DNA of 31,517 nucleotides from assembly GCA_900543165.1 (NCBI GenBank), contig UQQQ01000024.1, forward strand, positions 1 to 31,517, read 5' to 3'. This stretch comes from an uncultured Dialister sp. GTDB taxonomy: Bacteria; Bacillota; Negativicutes; Veillonellales; Dialisteraceae. The first letter of the stretch is position 1; each line of letters begins with the position of its first letter. This document shows, piece by piece, positions 7,237 through 14,016 of the stretch. Made by a program: the position numbers and the translations under genes. Below the pieces are notes generated by a model. It had not been told where the DNA came from. It saw nothing but the letters and a program-made list of their open reading frames with translations, and searched no databases.

Positions 7237-8136
7237 TCACTGTCCCCCGAAGTATTTCTTCACAAATCCCACGTCCCCCACGCTCCACCGGGTGCCGGCG
7301 AGGTAGGAGAGGGGCCCTGCCTCTTTCCCGAAGTCACAGGAGATCTCCGCCGAGCAGAGAAGCTGGCGTTTTTCCTTGTAGCTGCGGTTCGTCGTCTTCA
7401 CGCCGTACTTGTCATCGCCCAAAAGCGGATGCCCGACATGCGCCATCTGGCTGCGGATCTGATGGGTACGGCCGGTGATGAGGTGACACTTCACGAGCGA
7501 AAGACCGCCCCTGTATGCGAGACGCTCGTACTCGGTGATGGCCGTCTTCGATCCCTTCACGGGTTCGTCCATGACGAAGACCTGATTCTTTTTCGCATCC
7601 TTGAAGATCTGATGGGTGAGCGTCCCGTGTCCCGGCTCGATCTTTCCAAGGACGATGGCAAGATAGGACTTGCTGATCTTGCGGTCACGGATGAGACGGC
7701 CGAGGAGGTCACGGATCTCTTCTGTCTTTGCAAAAAGGAGGAGCCCCTCGGTATTGAAATCGATGCGATGCACGGGATAGGCCGCCACGCCGCCCTTCTG
7801 CAGGAGGGCCGCAGAGACACGCGAGAGCATGGTATCCTTTTCCTTCCCCGTGATGTCAAGCGTTAAGACGCCGGCAGGCTTGTAGACAACAAGAAGGTTT
7901 TCATCCTCGTAAAGAATGCGAACGGGGCGCACCGCATCGCGCTTCTCCAGTACGAAGGAGCGGACTTCGTCACCGGCAGAGAGACGGAAGGCCGCCTCCT
8001 CCTTTCGGCCATTCACTTTGATCTTCTTCGTGCGAAGGGCTTTCATGAAAAAAGCGCGCGACCAGTGCTTCTGCTCCATCAGAAACTGGTCTAAGCGCTT
8101 GCCCTCCTCCGATTTTTTGATCGTAAATATTTCCAT
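7237..8136 (-). CDS. RluA-family pseudouridine synthase
   Basis: A 299-residue RNA-modifying enzyme that isomerises uridine to pseudouridine, in rRNA or possibly tRNA. An S4-like RNA-binding region (about residues 12-60, with RLDQFLMEQKHWSRAFF) precedes the catalytic domain. That domain carries KPAGVLT (86-92) and HRIDFNTEGLL, with the catalytic aspartate at D126, and later TGRTHQIRSQMAHVGHPLLGD. The usual motif is HRLDxxTSGL, so F-N and E are mild variants. The start at 8136 has AAGGAGA upstream. It probably shares a transcript with the small gene at 8203-8457. The RNA target cannot be told from sequence. Confidence 0.93.
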   Translation of the reverse strand: MEIFTIKKSEEGKRLDQFLMEQKHWSRAFFMKALRTKKIKVNGRKEEAAFRLSAGDEVRSFVLEKRDAVRPVRILYEDENLLVVYKPAGVLTLDITGKEKDTMLSRVSAALLQKGGVAAYPVHRIDFNTEGLLLFAKTEEIRDLLGRLIRDRKISKSYLAIVLGKIEPGHGTLTHQIFKDAKKNQVFVMDEPVKGSKTAITEYERLAYRGGLSLVKCHLITGRTHQIRSQMAHVGHPLLGDDKYGVKTTNRSYKEKRQLLCSAEISCDFGKEAGPLSYLAGTRWSVGDVGFVKKYFGGQ

Positions 8137-8202
8137 GATCGTCTCCTTGCACGTCTGAAATGCCGCTTTCAGGCGCTGCGCCTCAAAAGCGGTGATCGGG
8201 GG

Positions 8203-8457
8203 TCATACTGATGATCCGCCATGGCAGGTATCCTCTGCCATTTTCTTTAGCTCATCCTTGGTGTGTCCGGTCGCGAGCCGCGCCATCGTCTCTATGACTT
8301 CTGCTTCATGCTCGCCCGCGATGTCAAAGGCGCCGCAGAGCAGCTGTGAGTATGAGGTGATCACTTCACGCCGGCGGTCTTCTTCTATCGCCGCGGAGAG
8401 GCGGCCGTCTCTGGTCATCTGTATTTTCATGGTGATTGAGATTCTTTTCGGTGTCAT
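8203..8457 (-). CDS. Small hypothetical protein (84 residues)
   Basis: The ATG at 8457 is chosen because GGAGGGACT lies just upstream; the longer frame to 8496 lacks such a site. The product is soluble and charged. It has an N-terminal beta-like segment (MTPKRISITMKIQMTRDG) and a helical remainder rich in E, R and K, and is not recognised. The gap to the RluA-family gene is 66 bases and holds a long hairpin (about 8161-8195, CCGCTTT...AAAGCGG around AGGCGC/GCGCCT) without a T-run, so the two genes are probably cotranscribed. Confidence 0.65.
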   Translation of the reverse strand: MTPKRISITMKIQMTRDGRLSAAIEEDRRREVITSYSQLLCGAFDIAGEHEAEVIETMARLATGHTKDELKKMAEDTCHGGSSV

Positions 8458-8638
8458 AGTCCCTCCTGCATTTCTCTTTATAGTACAGGATGACAAAGAT
8501 TTTGGCTAGAGGCACAGGGGAAAAGCAGGTGCCATAGCAGCAAAATGACGGGAAAGTCCTCCATTCCCCTCTGCAAGATGCAGCTTATCGCCGGTAAGAT
8601 GCAAAGGATAGACTGTAAATCATCATAAATATTTTTAA

Positions 8639-8668
8639 TTGGCTATCATTTATAGGTTCTTCTATAAT
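8639..8668 (+). promoter_or_regulatory. Promoter of the first anchored paralog
   Basis: TTGGCT (8639-8644) and TATAAT (8663-8668) are 18 bases apart, about 45 bases before the ATG at 8714. This also argues against reading the TTG at 8639 as a start codon. Confidence 0.75.
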
Positions 8669-8713
8669 GAAATCATGCAAAGCATTCCCTGTTGTGATGA
8701 GGGAGGATCCGCC

Positions 8714-9451
8714 ATGAACAATCTGGATTACTTGGAATATGAAGGCTCGCGGCTTTTAGACTATGCGATGAAAACATACAGTAAAGCTTCCACCGACTCG
8801 CTGGTGAATGATATCGAGCGCGTCGTCCTTGCAGGACAGAAAGAATTGTCTCTGGCAGAACAGGATGCACTACAGTCTCTCTCCTTTGAGTATACCCTGT
8901 ACCGTCTCTACATTGCTCGCTGCATGATTCGTCACCACAAGAGCGGCTTCGGCTGCACTGATGCGATCCTGAAAGGTCTTTCCAGCACGCTGTCTTCCCT
9001 GCCCTCTGCGCTCAAAATGCTCGCCCTCGAGCATGATCTGAACGGGTCCTACCTGCTTCTTAGCTGCTATGTAGAAAAGCTGACGAAAGCACATGTGAAA
9101 ACGATGTTCCAGTGCTACGCTGCCATTGAAAAAGCCTGCGTCGCAGGGGATCGCGAAGCGCGCCTTACCTCTTCCATCGAAAGCTCTCTTTTGGCGATGG
9201 CCAAGGAAATCAACTTCGTCCCAACTCCTTCCCTGCTCCGTCATCTCATGGAAGAGACCCGGGCTTTCATGCGCGCGCTCTCTCTCCGTCTATCTGAAAT
9301 GACGCCGGAGAGTGTCCATCACAAGGCACACGGAAAGACGCTCGTCCATACGCACCACTCCGTCTTCTCCCGTGAAAACTATGAACACATCTACCCGTCC
9401 CTCACCCTCATCGCCGGCATCATGACCGGATTCCTCTTCATGTTCGCCTGA
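8714..9451 (+). CDS. C-terminally anchored membrane protein, paralog A, unknown function
   Basis: This 245-residue protein is not recognised. It is mostly helical and hydrophilic, with a single C-terminal hydrophobic segment (LTLIAGIMTGFLFMFA) ending at the stop, so it should be anchored by its tail with the bulk in the cytoplasm. It resembles the product of 10415-11188: FEYTLYRLYIARCMIR (about residues 58-73) aligns with SDYIVFRLYIAKYILK, EINFVP with EKNHVP, and both end in one membrane segment. The ATG at 8714 has GGGAGGATCC upstream and a promoter at 8639-8668. A weak terminator follows. Function is unknown; the pair looks like a local duplication that has diverged strongly. Confidence 0.75.
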   Translation: MNNLDYLEYEGSRLLDYAMKTYSKASTDSLVNDIERVVLAGQKELSLAEQDALQSLSFEYTLYRLYIARCMIRHHKSGFGCTDAILKGLSSTLSSLPSALKMLALEHDLNGSYLLLSCYVEKLTKAHVKTMFQCYAAIEKACVAGDREARLTSSIESSLLAMAKEINFVPTPSLLRHLMEETRAFMRALSLRLSEMTPESVHHKAHGKTLVHTHHSVFSRENYEHIYPSLTLIAGIMTGFLFMFA

Positions 9452-9452
9452 C

Positions 9453-9474
9453 AAGGGATGGGATCCCCTTTTTA
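9453..9474 (+). terminator. Probable terminator of paralog A
   Basis: AAGGG...CCCTT-type stem within AAGGGATGGGATCCCCTTTTT, ending in a T-run, starting two bases after the stop codon. The stem is short. Confidence 0.55.
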
Positions 9475-9485
9475 CTTTGCTTTCA

Positions 9486-9711
9486 TTTGGTTCAGGGTTC
9501 AAGGTTCAGGTGTGAGGTGGCGGCTTCGCCGCCTTTTTTTAGAAGATGGTATTCTCGTATCACCTTTTCTTGTTTCACTCATCGCCTGTGCTATAATACA
9601 GAAAGGTATCTGGAGGAACGGTGACTAGTGATTTGAATGTTACTTTCGGGCATCGCCCTTTACAAAAATCGACGCGAAGCGTCGCTCCGCTTAAGCCTTC
9701 CCCGCATGGGT
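9486..9711. repeat. Composite-repeat segment left of MITE copy 2
   Basis: Contains GGTTCAGGGTTCAAGG (about 9489), a GGCGGCTTCGCCGCC hairpin with T-run (about 9518-9540), a TAGTGATTTG tract and, at 9648-9711, the flank that appears in reverse complement to the right of MITE copy 1. A TATAATAC-like hexamer at about 9592 has no evident gene downstream. Confidence 0.65.
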
Positions 9712-10020
9712 AATGCTATTAAGTTAAGCGGAAGAACTTTCTTGGCTCCCCATCGGGGGAGCTGCCCGAAGGGGGTTGTGCAAGCGAACTGGATTTTTAG
9801 GAGTGAAGCGACGCGAAAATCCAGTGAGACGCCATTTCGAGCGAAGTGAGATGAGGGGGCTACGTGGCGGCATTGCATGAAAGTGTTGGAATATCGATAG
9901 CATCGGACTATTTAACATAGTACGCTATACCGCTAGCATGCCCCTATTGCCTTCGGCACTTCCCCCGAAGGGGGAAGCAAGACGTTACGTAGCTAACGAT
10001 TTCCTTAACTTAATAGCCTT
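9712..10020. mobile_element. MITE-like element, copy 2
   Basis: A 309-bp copy of the element at 3134-3441, same core orientation in window coordinates, with only scattered substitutions and a one-base indel. Left terminal repeat 9712-9728 matches the right one (10004-10020) at 16 of 17 positions. It has no coding capacity. It sits between paralogs A and B and is embedded in composite-repeat sequence: the right side continues directly into a CCTTCCCC...GGGGAAGG module. Confidence 0.75.
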
Positions 10021-10400
10021 CCCCATCGGGGAAGGGGGACCGCAGAGCGGTGGATAGGGTGCTCTCATAAACGACATACTTGAGACGCATTCCCCCGCTC
10101 TCTTTCATACCGCCGGTGCCCTATCCGCCCCTACGGGGCACCTTCCCCTCGAGGGGAAGGCTGACGATACGAGGGAAACCTACCATCGCAAACCTTCGGG
10201 CATCGCCACGTTTCGTCATCCTGAGCGGCGAGATACGTCGTATGTGAGATAACGAATACCAGAACAGCTGCGACCTGAGCCGAAGGATCTCGGCGAAGCC
10301 GCCACCTTCATTCCTAATTCCTCATTCCTAATTCCTCATTCGCGCAAAGTTTTCATTCAGAATCAGTGGACGGAACCGCCCTACGGGCTGACCCTCCAAG
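10021..10400. repeat. Composite-repeat island before paralog B
   Basis: Modules, mostly in reverse orientation relative to 20040-20275: GGATAGGGTGC, CTTTCATACCGCC (about 10105), GCCCCTACGGGGC, CCTTCCCCTCGAGGGGAAGG (10142-10161), TGACGATACGAGGG, CCTTCGGGCATCGCC, a CATCCTGAGCGGCG...CTGAGCCGAAGGATCT variant (10212-10290), GGCGAAGCCGCC, ATTCCTCATTCC tracts, and a GTGGACGGAACCGCCC block (10369-10384). It ends right before the ribosome-binding site of the next gene. Confidence 0.75.
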
Positions 10401-10414
10401 AAAGGAGCCTCGCC

Positions 10415-11188
10415 ATGGATCATTCACAGTACCTCACCAGTATGGGCATCACTCTCTGCCGGCGGGCGCTTTTTTCCTATACCAGCCAGCCGCAGGGAAG
10501 CTACGGACTTCACGTGATCTTCCGAAAATTCGTGAAGGAGAAGAAGATCCTGATGCACGACCGTGATCGGGACAACTGGTGCGCCTTCCTCTCAGACTAC
10601 ATCGTCTTTCGCCTCTACATCGCCAAGTATATCCTGAAAGACTATGCGAAAGACTACACCCCGCTCCTTCATATTTTCGAAGGCATCCATCAGATCGAGG
10701 ATGCCTTCCCTGCCTTCTTCCGGGAAGAGGCAGACCCGGGGCGTGCGGTCGGCGACCAGTCCTTCCTCCCGCCGGATCTGGATACGCGATACCGGGCAGA
10801 GGAAATGGACCATTTCTACAATATCTTCAATGCTGTATCGACCAAGATGGAGGAAAAGCCGCTGGACCGGAATCAGCGGCTGAAAAGCATCATCACGAGC
10901 TGTCTCACCATCCTTTCTGAAAAGAATCATGTACCGCTCTACACGCCGATCTTTTATTTCTTCAGTCAGGAAACGCTCCGCTATGCCCAGTTCCTTGCGG
11001 ATTTTTGCAAAGGCCTCATTCCCGATGAGTTCTACGAGGTCATGCACGCCATGCCCTATCAGGCTGTCAAGAAAAAGGAAGATCCCTTCTATACCAGCTA
11101 CCATCTCCCTGCCTGCATCGCTATCTTCGTCTCACTGCTCCTCTTCTTCGTCCTCTGCGAGGGAGGATGGAACGTGAGCCTCCGCTAG
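10415..11188 (+). CDS. C-terminally anchored membrane protein, paralog B, unknown function
   Basis: A 257-residue protein of unknown family, related to the product of 8714-9451. Shared features are an N-terminal LxxxGxxLxxxA-type helix, a YxxFRLYIAKYILKDY segment (about residues 61-76), an EKNHVPLYTP stretch (about 175-184) and a C-terminal hydrophobic segment (CIAIFVSLLLFFVLCEGG). A short basic tail NVSLR follows the segment, whereas paralog A ends in the membrane. The predicted topology is a cytoplasmic helical body held by a C-terminal anchor. AAAGGAG (10401-10407) fixes the ATG at 10415. No separate promoter is clear; the repeat island and MITE lie between it and paralog A. Confidence 0.75.
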   Translation: MDHSQYLTSMGITLCRRALFSYTSQPQGSYGLHVIFRKFVKEKKILMHDRDRDNWCAFLSDYIVFRLYIAKYILKDYAKDYTPLLHIFEGIHQIEDAFPAFFREEADPGRAVGDQSFLPPDLDTRYRAEEMDHFYNIFNAVSTKMEEKPLDRNQRLKSIITSCLTILSEKNHVPLYTPIFYFFSQETLRYAQFLADFCKGLIPDEFYEVMHAMPYQAVKKKEDPFYTSYHLPACIAIFVSLLLFFVLCEGGWNVSLR

Positions 11189-11252
11189 GACATGCACCGC
11201 CTTGCCGTTCAGGCATGACCGCATCCTTCCCTGCGTTCTTTGTTTTTATGTC

Positions 11253-11291
11253 AAAAAAGCCGGGATCGTCACCATGACGATCTCGGCTTTT
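11253..11291. terminator. Bidirectional terminator between paralog B and folE
   Basis: AAAAGCCGGGATCGTCA pairs with TGACGATCTCGGCTTTT across a CCA loop. It lies between two convergent genes, with A- and T-runs on both sides. Confidence 0.9.
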
Positions 11292-11307
11292 GGGCTTCTA
11301 TGGGCTT

Positions 11308-11874
11308 CTATTTCACCATTTCCAAGAATTCTTTCCTGAGCGCGCTGTCCGTCTTAAAAGCACCGGAGGACGCCAGCGTCCGTGTCTTTGTCCCCGGTTT
11401 CTTGATGCCGCGGGCGGTCATGCAGGAGTGTTCCCCTTCGATGAATACGATGACGTCATCGGCATGTGTCACGAGGCGCATGATATCGCGGATGTCCGTA
11501 CCGATGCGTTCCTGCAGCTGAAAACGCTTCGAGACAGCATCTGCAATGCGGGCGATCTTCGAAAGACCGATGACGCGGCCGCGCGGGATATAGCCGACTG
11601 CGACCTTCATATTGTACATCAGTGCGATGTGATGCTCGCAGTGGGAAAAGATGTCGATGTCTTTCACCACGACCATATCGCTCTCCGGCGTTTCGAAAGT
11701 CTTTTCAAATTCCCGGGCGATATCTTCATTGGATACTGCATTATAAGCAAACTGCTCCGCCATCATGTCCGCAAAGCGTTTCGGGGTCTCGACGAGGCCT
11801 TCGCGCATGGGATCATCGCCGACAGCCTCGATGATGAGCCGCGCAGCTTCTTCCAATTTCTTTAGATCGACCAT
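11308..11874 (-). CDS. folE: GTP cyclohydrolase I (type I, zinc)
   Basis: A 188-residue enzyme converting GTP to 7,8-dihydroneopterin triphosphate, the first step of both folate and 7-deazaguanine synthesis. Zinc ligands are visible as C79 and H81/H82 in FSHCEHH and C151 in EGEHSCMTARGI. The TxKRFADM region near residue 30 and GLSKIARI (103-110) are also typical. Length is normal for the bacterial enzyme. It is the last gene of queC-queD-queE-folE, and its ATG overlaps the queE stop (TAATG). It therefore most likely supplies the deazaguanine pathway here, and may serve folate as well. Confidence 0.97.
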   Translation of the reverse strand: MVDLKKLEEAARLIIEAVGDDPMREGLVETPKRFADMMAEQFAYNAVSNEDIAREFEKTFETPESDMVVVKDIDIFSHCEHHIALMYNMKVAVGYIPRGRVIGLSKIARIADAVSKRFQLQERIGTDIRDIMRLVTHADDVIVFIEGEHSCMTARGIKKPGTKTRTLASSGAFKTDSALRKEFLEMVK

Positions 11875-12563
11875 TATACGCCTCTCCTCTCTGGCTCCCA
11901 GATGATCTTGTGCAGCTGCACCTGGACCCGGACATCACTCAATCTCTCTCGTCTGACATACTCCACCAGGTCGGCAGGGGCGATGCGTCCCCACACCGGG
12001 CTCACATAGAAGGCCGGGTCTTCGCCCTTGTGGAAATGCGCGGCGATGATCGCCTTCATCTCATCCATGTCGGCTTTAGAGCTCACGACGAATTTCAGCA
12101 CATCCTCTTTCCCGAGGAGCCTGAAATTTTCCTCCAGCATCCGTTCCTTCATGCCACTTCCGCCGCATTTGAAGTCCATCGTGTAGAATGTCCCCTGCGG
12201 CCGCTCTTGGAAGAGGGGCACCGCGCCATTCGTCTCGATATTCACCTCATAGCCCTCTTTGCCAAGGACTTCGCACAGGTGCCGAACGGGATGGAGCATC
12301 GGCTCACCGCCCGTCAGCGTGATCTTCTTCCACGGGAAGGCATGGATGCGGGAAAGAAGCTCTTCTTCCGTCAGCGCTTCGGCCGTGTCCGTGAGCGAGA
12401 GCGAATAGGCGGTATCGCAGTAGCTGCAGCGCAGGTTACAGCCCGCAAGGCGCACAAAGATCGCCATGAGGCCCGTGCGTTTCCCTTCGCCGTCGATGCT
12501 GTCGAAGATCTCCGTCACGTGGAAGAGCCCGTCATCATAGCGGTACGCTTCAGTCTTTTTCAT
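11874..12563 (-). CDS. queE: 7-carboxy-7-deazaguanine synthase (radical SAM)
   Basis: A 229-residue radical SAM enzyme that rearranges 6-carboxytetrahydropterin to 7-carboxy-7-deazaguanine. The cluster motif is C42-x3-C46-x2-C49 within GCNLRCSYCDT, preceded by SIDGEGKRTG (22-31) and followed by LTGGEPML. A long open frame to 12602 exists, but the ATG at 12563 begins the KTEAYRYDDG lead-in expected of the family, and it overlaps the 3' end of queD by 14 bases, suggesting translational coupling. Its stop overlaps the folE start. Confidence 0.96.
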   Translation of the reverse strand: MKKTEAYRYDDGLFHVTEIFDSIDGEGKRTGLMAIFVRLAGCNLRCSYCDTAYSLSLTDTAEALTEEELLSRIHAFPWKKITLTGGEPMLHPVRHLCEVLGKEGYEVNIETNGAVPLFQERPQGTFYTMDFKCGGSGMKERMLEENFRLLGKEDVLKFVVSSKADMDEMKAIIAAHFHKGEDPAFYVSPVWGRIAPADLVEYVRRERLSDVRVQVQLHKIIWEPERRGV

Positions 12564-12882
12564 ATGTTGCCACATTCCCTTCCGTCTCCTGCACCGACAC
12601 ACGGATACAGTGAGGAATGCGGTCGCAAAGCCACTTCGCGATGTTCTCCGCGGTCGGATTCAGTCCCCTCAAGACATCGTTGATGACATGGTGGTCGAAC
12701 TGGTTCACGATCTCCTTGATCTTGGAGAAATCCACGACCATGCCATTGTGGTCGAGCGTGTCATTCTGCACCGTGACCGTAATGATCCAGTTGTGTCCAT
12801 GGAGATTCGTACACTTGCTTTCATAGTCCAGGTGCAGGAAATGCGCACCGGATACTTCGATTCGTTTCGTTACTGTAAACAT
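12550..12882 (-). CDS. queD: 6-carboxy-5,6,7,8-tetrahydropterin synthase
   Basis: A 110-residue member of the 6-pyruvoyltetrahydropterin synthase fold that converts dihydroneopterin triphosphate to 6-carboxytetrahydropterin. Zinc-binding histidines H14 (SGAHFL), H28 and H30 (NLHGHNW) are present, with catalytic C24, the DHHVIND segment (63-69), NPTAEN (75-80) and E99 near the C-terminus. AAAGGAT precedes the ATG. A gap of 91 bases separates it from queC upstream, and it overlaps queE downstream. Confidence 0.96.
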   Translation of the reverse strand: MFTVTKRIEVSGAHFLHLDYESKCTNLHGHNWIITVTVQNDTLDHNGMVVDFSKIKEIVNQFDHHVINDVLRGLNPTAENIAKWLCDRIPHCIRVSVQETEGNVATYEKD

Positions 12883-12973
12883 GGGTGATTATCCTTTATA
12901 TGAAATACGGAGGGTTTCAAGATTTGATGAAGATGGCGGGAAGGGGCGCTGCTTCTCTTTGAGAGCCGCCTTC

Positions 12974-13672
12974 TCACTCTTTTTCCAGTGTCGGATCCTT
13001 GACGCCATTCGCTGCGAAGGCGGCTGCCCTGTCGATGCATGTGCCGCATGTGCCGCAGGGCTTCTCCCCGCCCTCATAGCAGCTCCATGTGAGCTCATAG
13101 GGCGTATGGAGAGAAAGACCGGTCGCCACGACGCCGGCCTTATTCATTTCCGCAAAGGGGAAAACGAGATGCACCTTGCCATAGGTGCCGATGGAAACGG
13201 CATCGCCCATCGCCTTCAGGAAGGGCTCGCTACAGTCCGCATAGGCATCGCCTGCCGCATCGTCTGCGTGCGCGCCGATGTAGATATCGACTTCATCCTC
13301 TTCAAAGAGGCTCGCCGCGAGCGAGGCCGCCGTCGAGAGCATGAGTCCGTTGCGGAAAGGCACATAGGTCGAGACCTTGCCCTCCCCGTTCTTGGCGATC
13401 TGCTCCGCATAGCTCTCGTGGACGATCTCTTCTGTGGAGCCCGCGAGGAGGGAGCAGTTCGAATACTGGAAAATGGCAGAAAGATCAAATTCGTAGTGCC
13501 GTACATGGTAGTACGCTGCGACCTTGCGTGCCGCAAGGATCTCTTTCTTGTGCTTCTGCCCATAAAAAATAGAAGCAGTCACGACGTTCTCTGCTCCCAG
13601 TCTTTCTACCGCCAGCGAGACGCAGGTGGTCGAGTCCACACCGCCGCTGGAGAGGATAATAGCTTTTTTCAT
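12974..13672 (-). CDS. queC: 7-cyano-7-deazaguanine (preQ0) synthase
   Basis: A 232-residue ATP-dependent enzyme that turns 7-carboxy-7-deazaguanine into preQ0. The PP-loop SGGVDST (9-15), the VPFRNGLMLS stretch (about 104-113) and the C-terminal zinc cysteine set in SCYEGGEKPCGTCGTC are all visible. It is the first gene of the preQ0 operon. Its AGGAGG site (13677-13682) lies at the end of a class I preQ1 riboswitch, so its translation should fall when preQ1 is abundant. No queF, queA or tgt gene is in the window, so the later steps must be encoded elsewhere or preQ1 is salvaged. Confidence 0.97.
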   Translation of the reverse strand: MKKAIILSSGGVDSTTCVSLAVERLGAENVVTASIFYGQKHKKEILAARKVAAYYHVRHYEFDLSAIFQYSNCSLLAGSTEEIVHESYAEQIAKNGEGKVSTYVPFRNGLMLSTAASLAASLFEEDEVDIYIGAHADDAAGDAYADCSEPFLKAMGDAVSIGTYGKVHLVFPFAEMNKAGVVATGLSLHTPYELTWSCYEGGEKPCGTCGTCIDRAAAFAANGVKDPTLEKE

Positions 13673-13675
13673 CTT

Positions 13676-13713
13676 GCCTCCTGTTTTTTATAGTTGGTGT
13701 TCAGATGACAACT
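13676..13713 (-). promoter_or_regulatory. PreQ1 riboswitch, class I
   Basis: Reading the minus strand from 13713: P1 5' strand AGTTG, a 12-base loop TCATCTGAACAC, P1 3' strand CAACT, then ATAAAAAA and CAGGAGG. Segment lengths match the Bacillus subtilis class I aptamer as I remember it (5 + 12 + 5, then ATAAAAAAC), including the loop end ACAC with the cytosine that pairs with preQ1. The loop CTG can pair with CAG of the tail to form P2. That pairing abuts the Shine-Dalgarno AGGAGG, which indicates translational control of queC. The family, the gene and the geometry all agree. Confidence 0.88.
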
Positions 13714-13749
13714 GAGATGGATATTTTTCGGTACGCCTTGGCGCACGGA

Positions 13750-13810
13750 TAGGAAAAAGCCGGACGAGCCGCTTCGGGGCATGGGGCTTTCCTATAACCA
13801 ATTTATTATA
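13750..13810 (-). promoter_or_regulatory. -10 element and hairpin in the queC leader
   Basis: TATAAT (minus strand, 13810-13805) marks a likely start about 130 bases before queC; no good -35 is seen at 17 bases. Between it and the riboswitch, AAGCGG can pair with CCGGCTT, with a one-base bulge, and is followed by TTTTTCC, resembling a weak terminator. An outer AGGAAAGCC/GGCTTTTTCCT pairing is also possible. Whether this hairpin attenuates transcription is uncertain. Confidence 0.45.
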
Positions 13811-13962
13811 GCATAGATGGCAAGGAGAAGGTAGGCAAAACGAGCCAGTGACTCGTGACTGAAGTGCCACCTTTGGGCATCGCCTCTTTTCGTCATTCCC
13901 CCATCTATACTTGATAAAATTTCTGAAATCTAAAAATTTTTCTACCTATACTCGAAAAACTT

Positions 13963-13992
13963 TTGGTTTTCGAAACTTTCTCAGTGTATAAT
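13963..13992 (+). promoter_or_regulatory. Promoter of the AAA_14/DUF4143 gene
   Basis: TTGGTT (13963-13968) and TATAAT (13987-13992) are 18 bases apart, about 25 bases before the ATG at 14017. The -35 sits inside an imperfect palindrome CGAAAAACTTTTGGTTTTCG (13953-13972) that could bind a regulator. Confidence 0.65.
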
Positions 13993-14016
13993 AGATAAAA
14001 AGCAAGGAGGTGTGCC

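Noticed and set aside
8639..8713. TTG start at 8639 extending paralog A by 25 residues
   Set aside because: The TTG is part of the -35 hexamer and TATAAT lies within the extension; the ATG at 8714 has a good ribosome-binding site.
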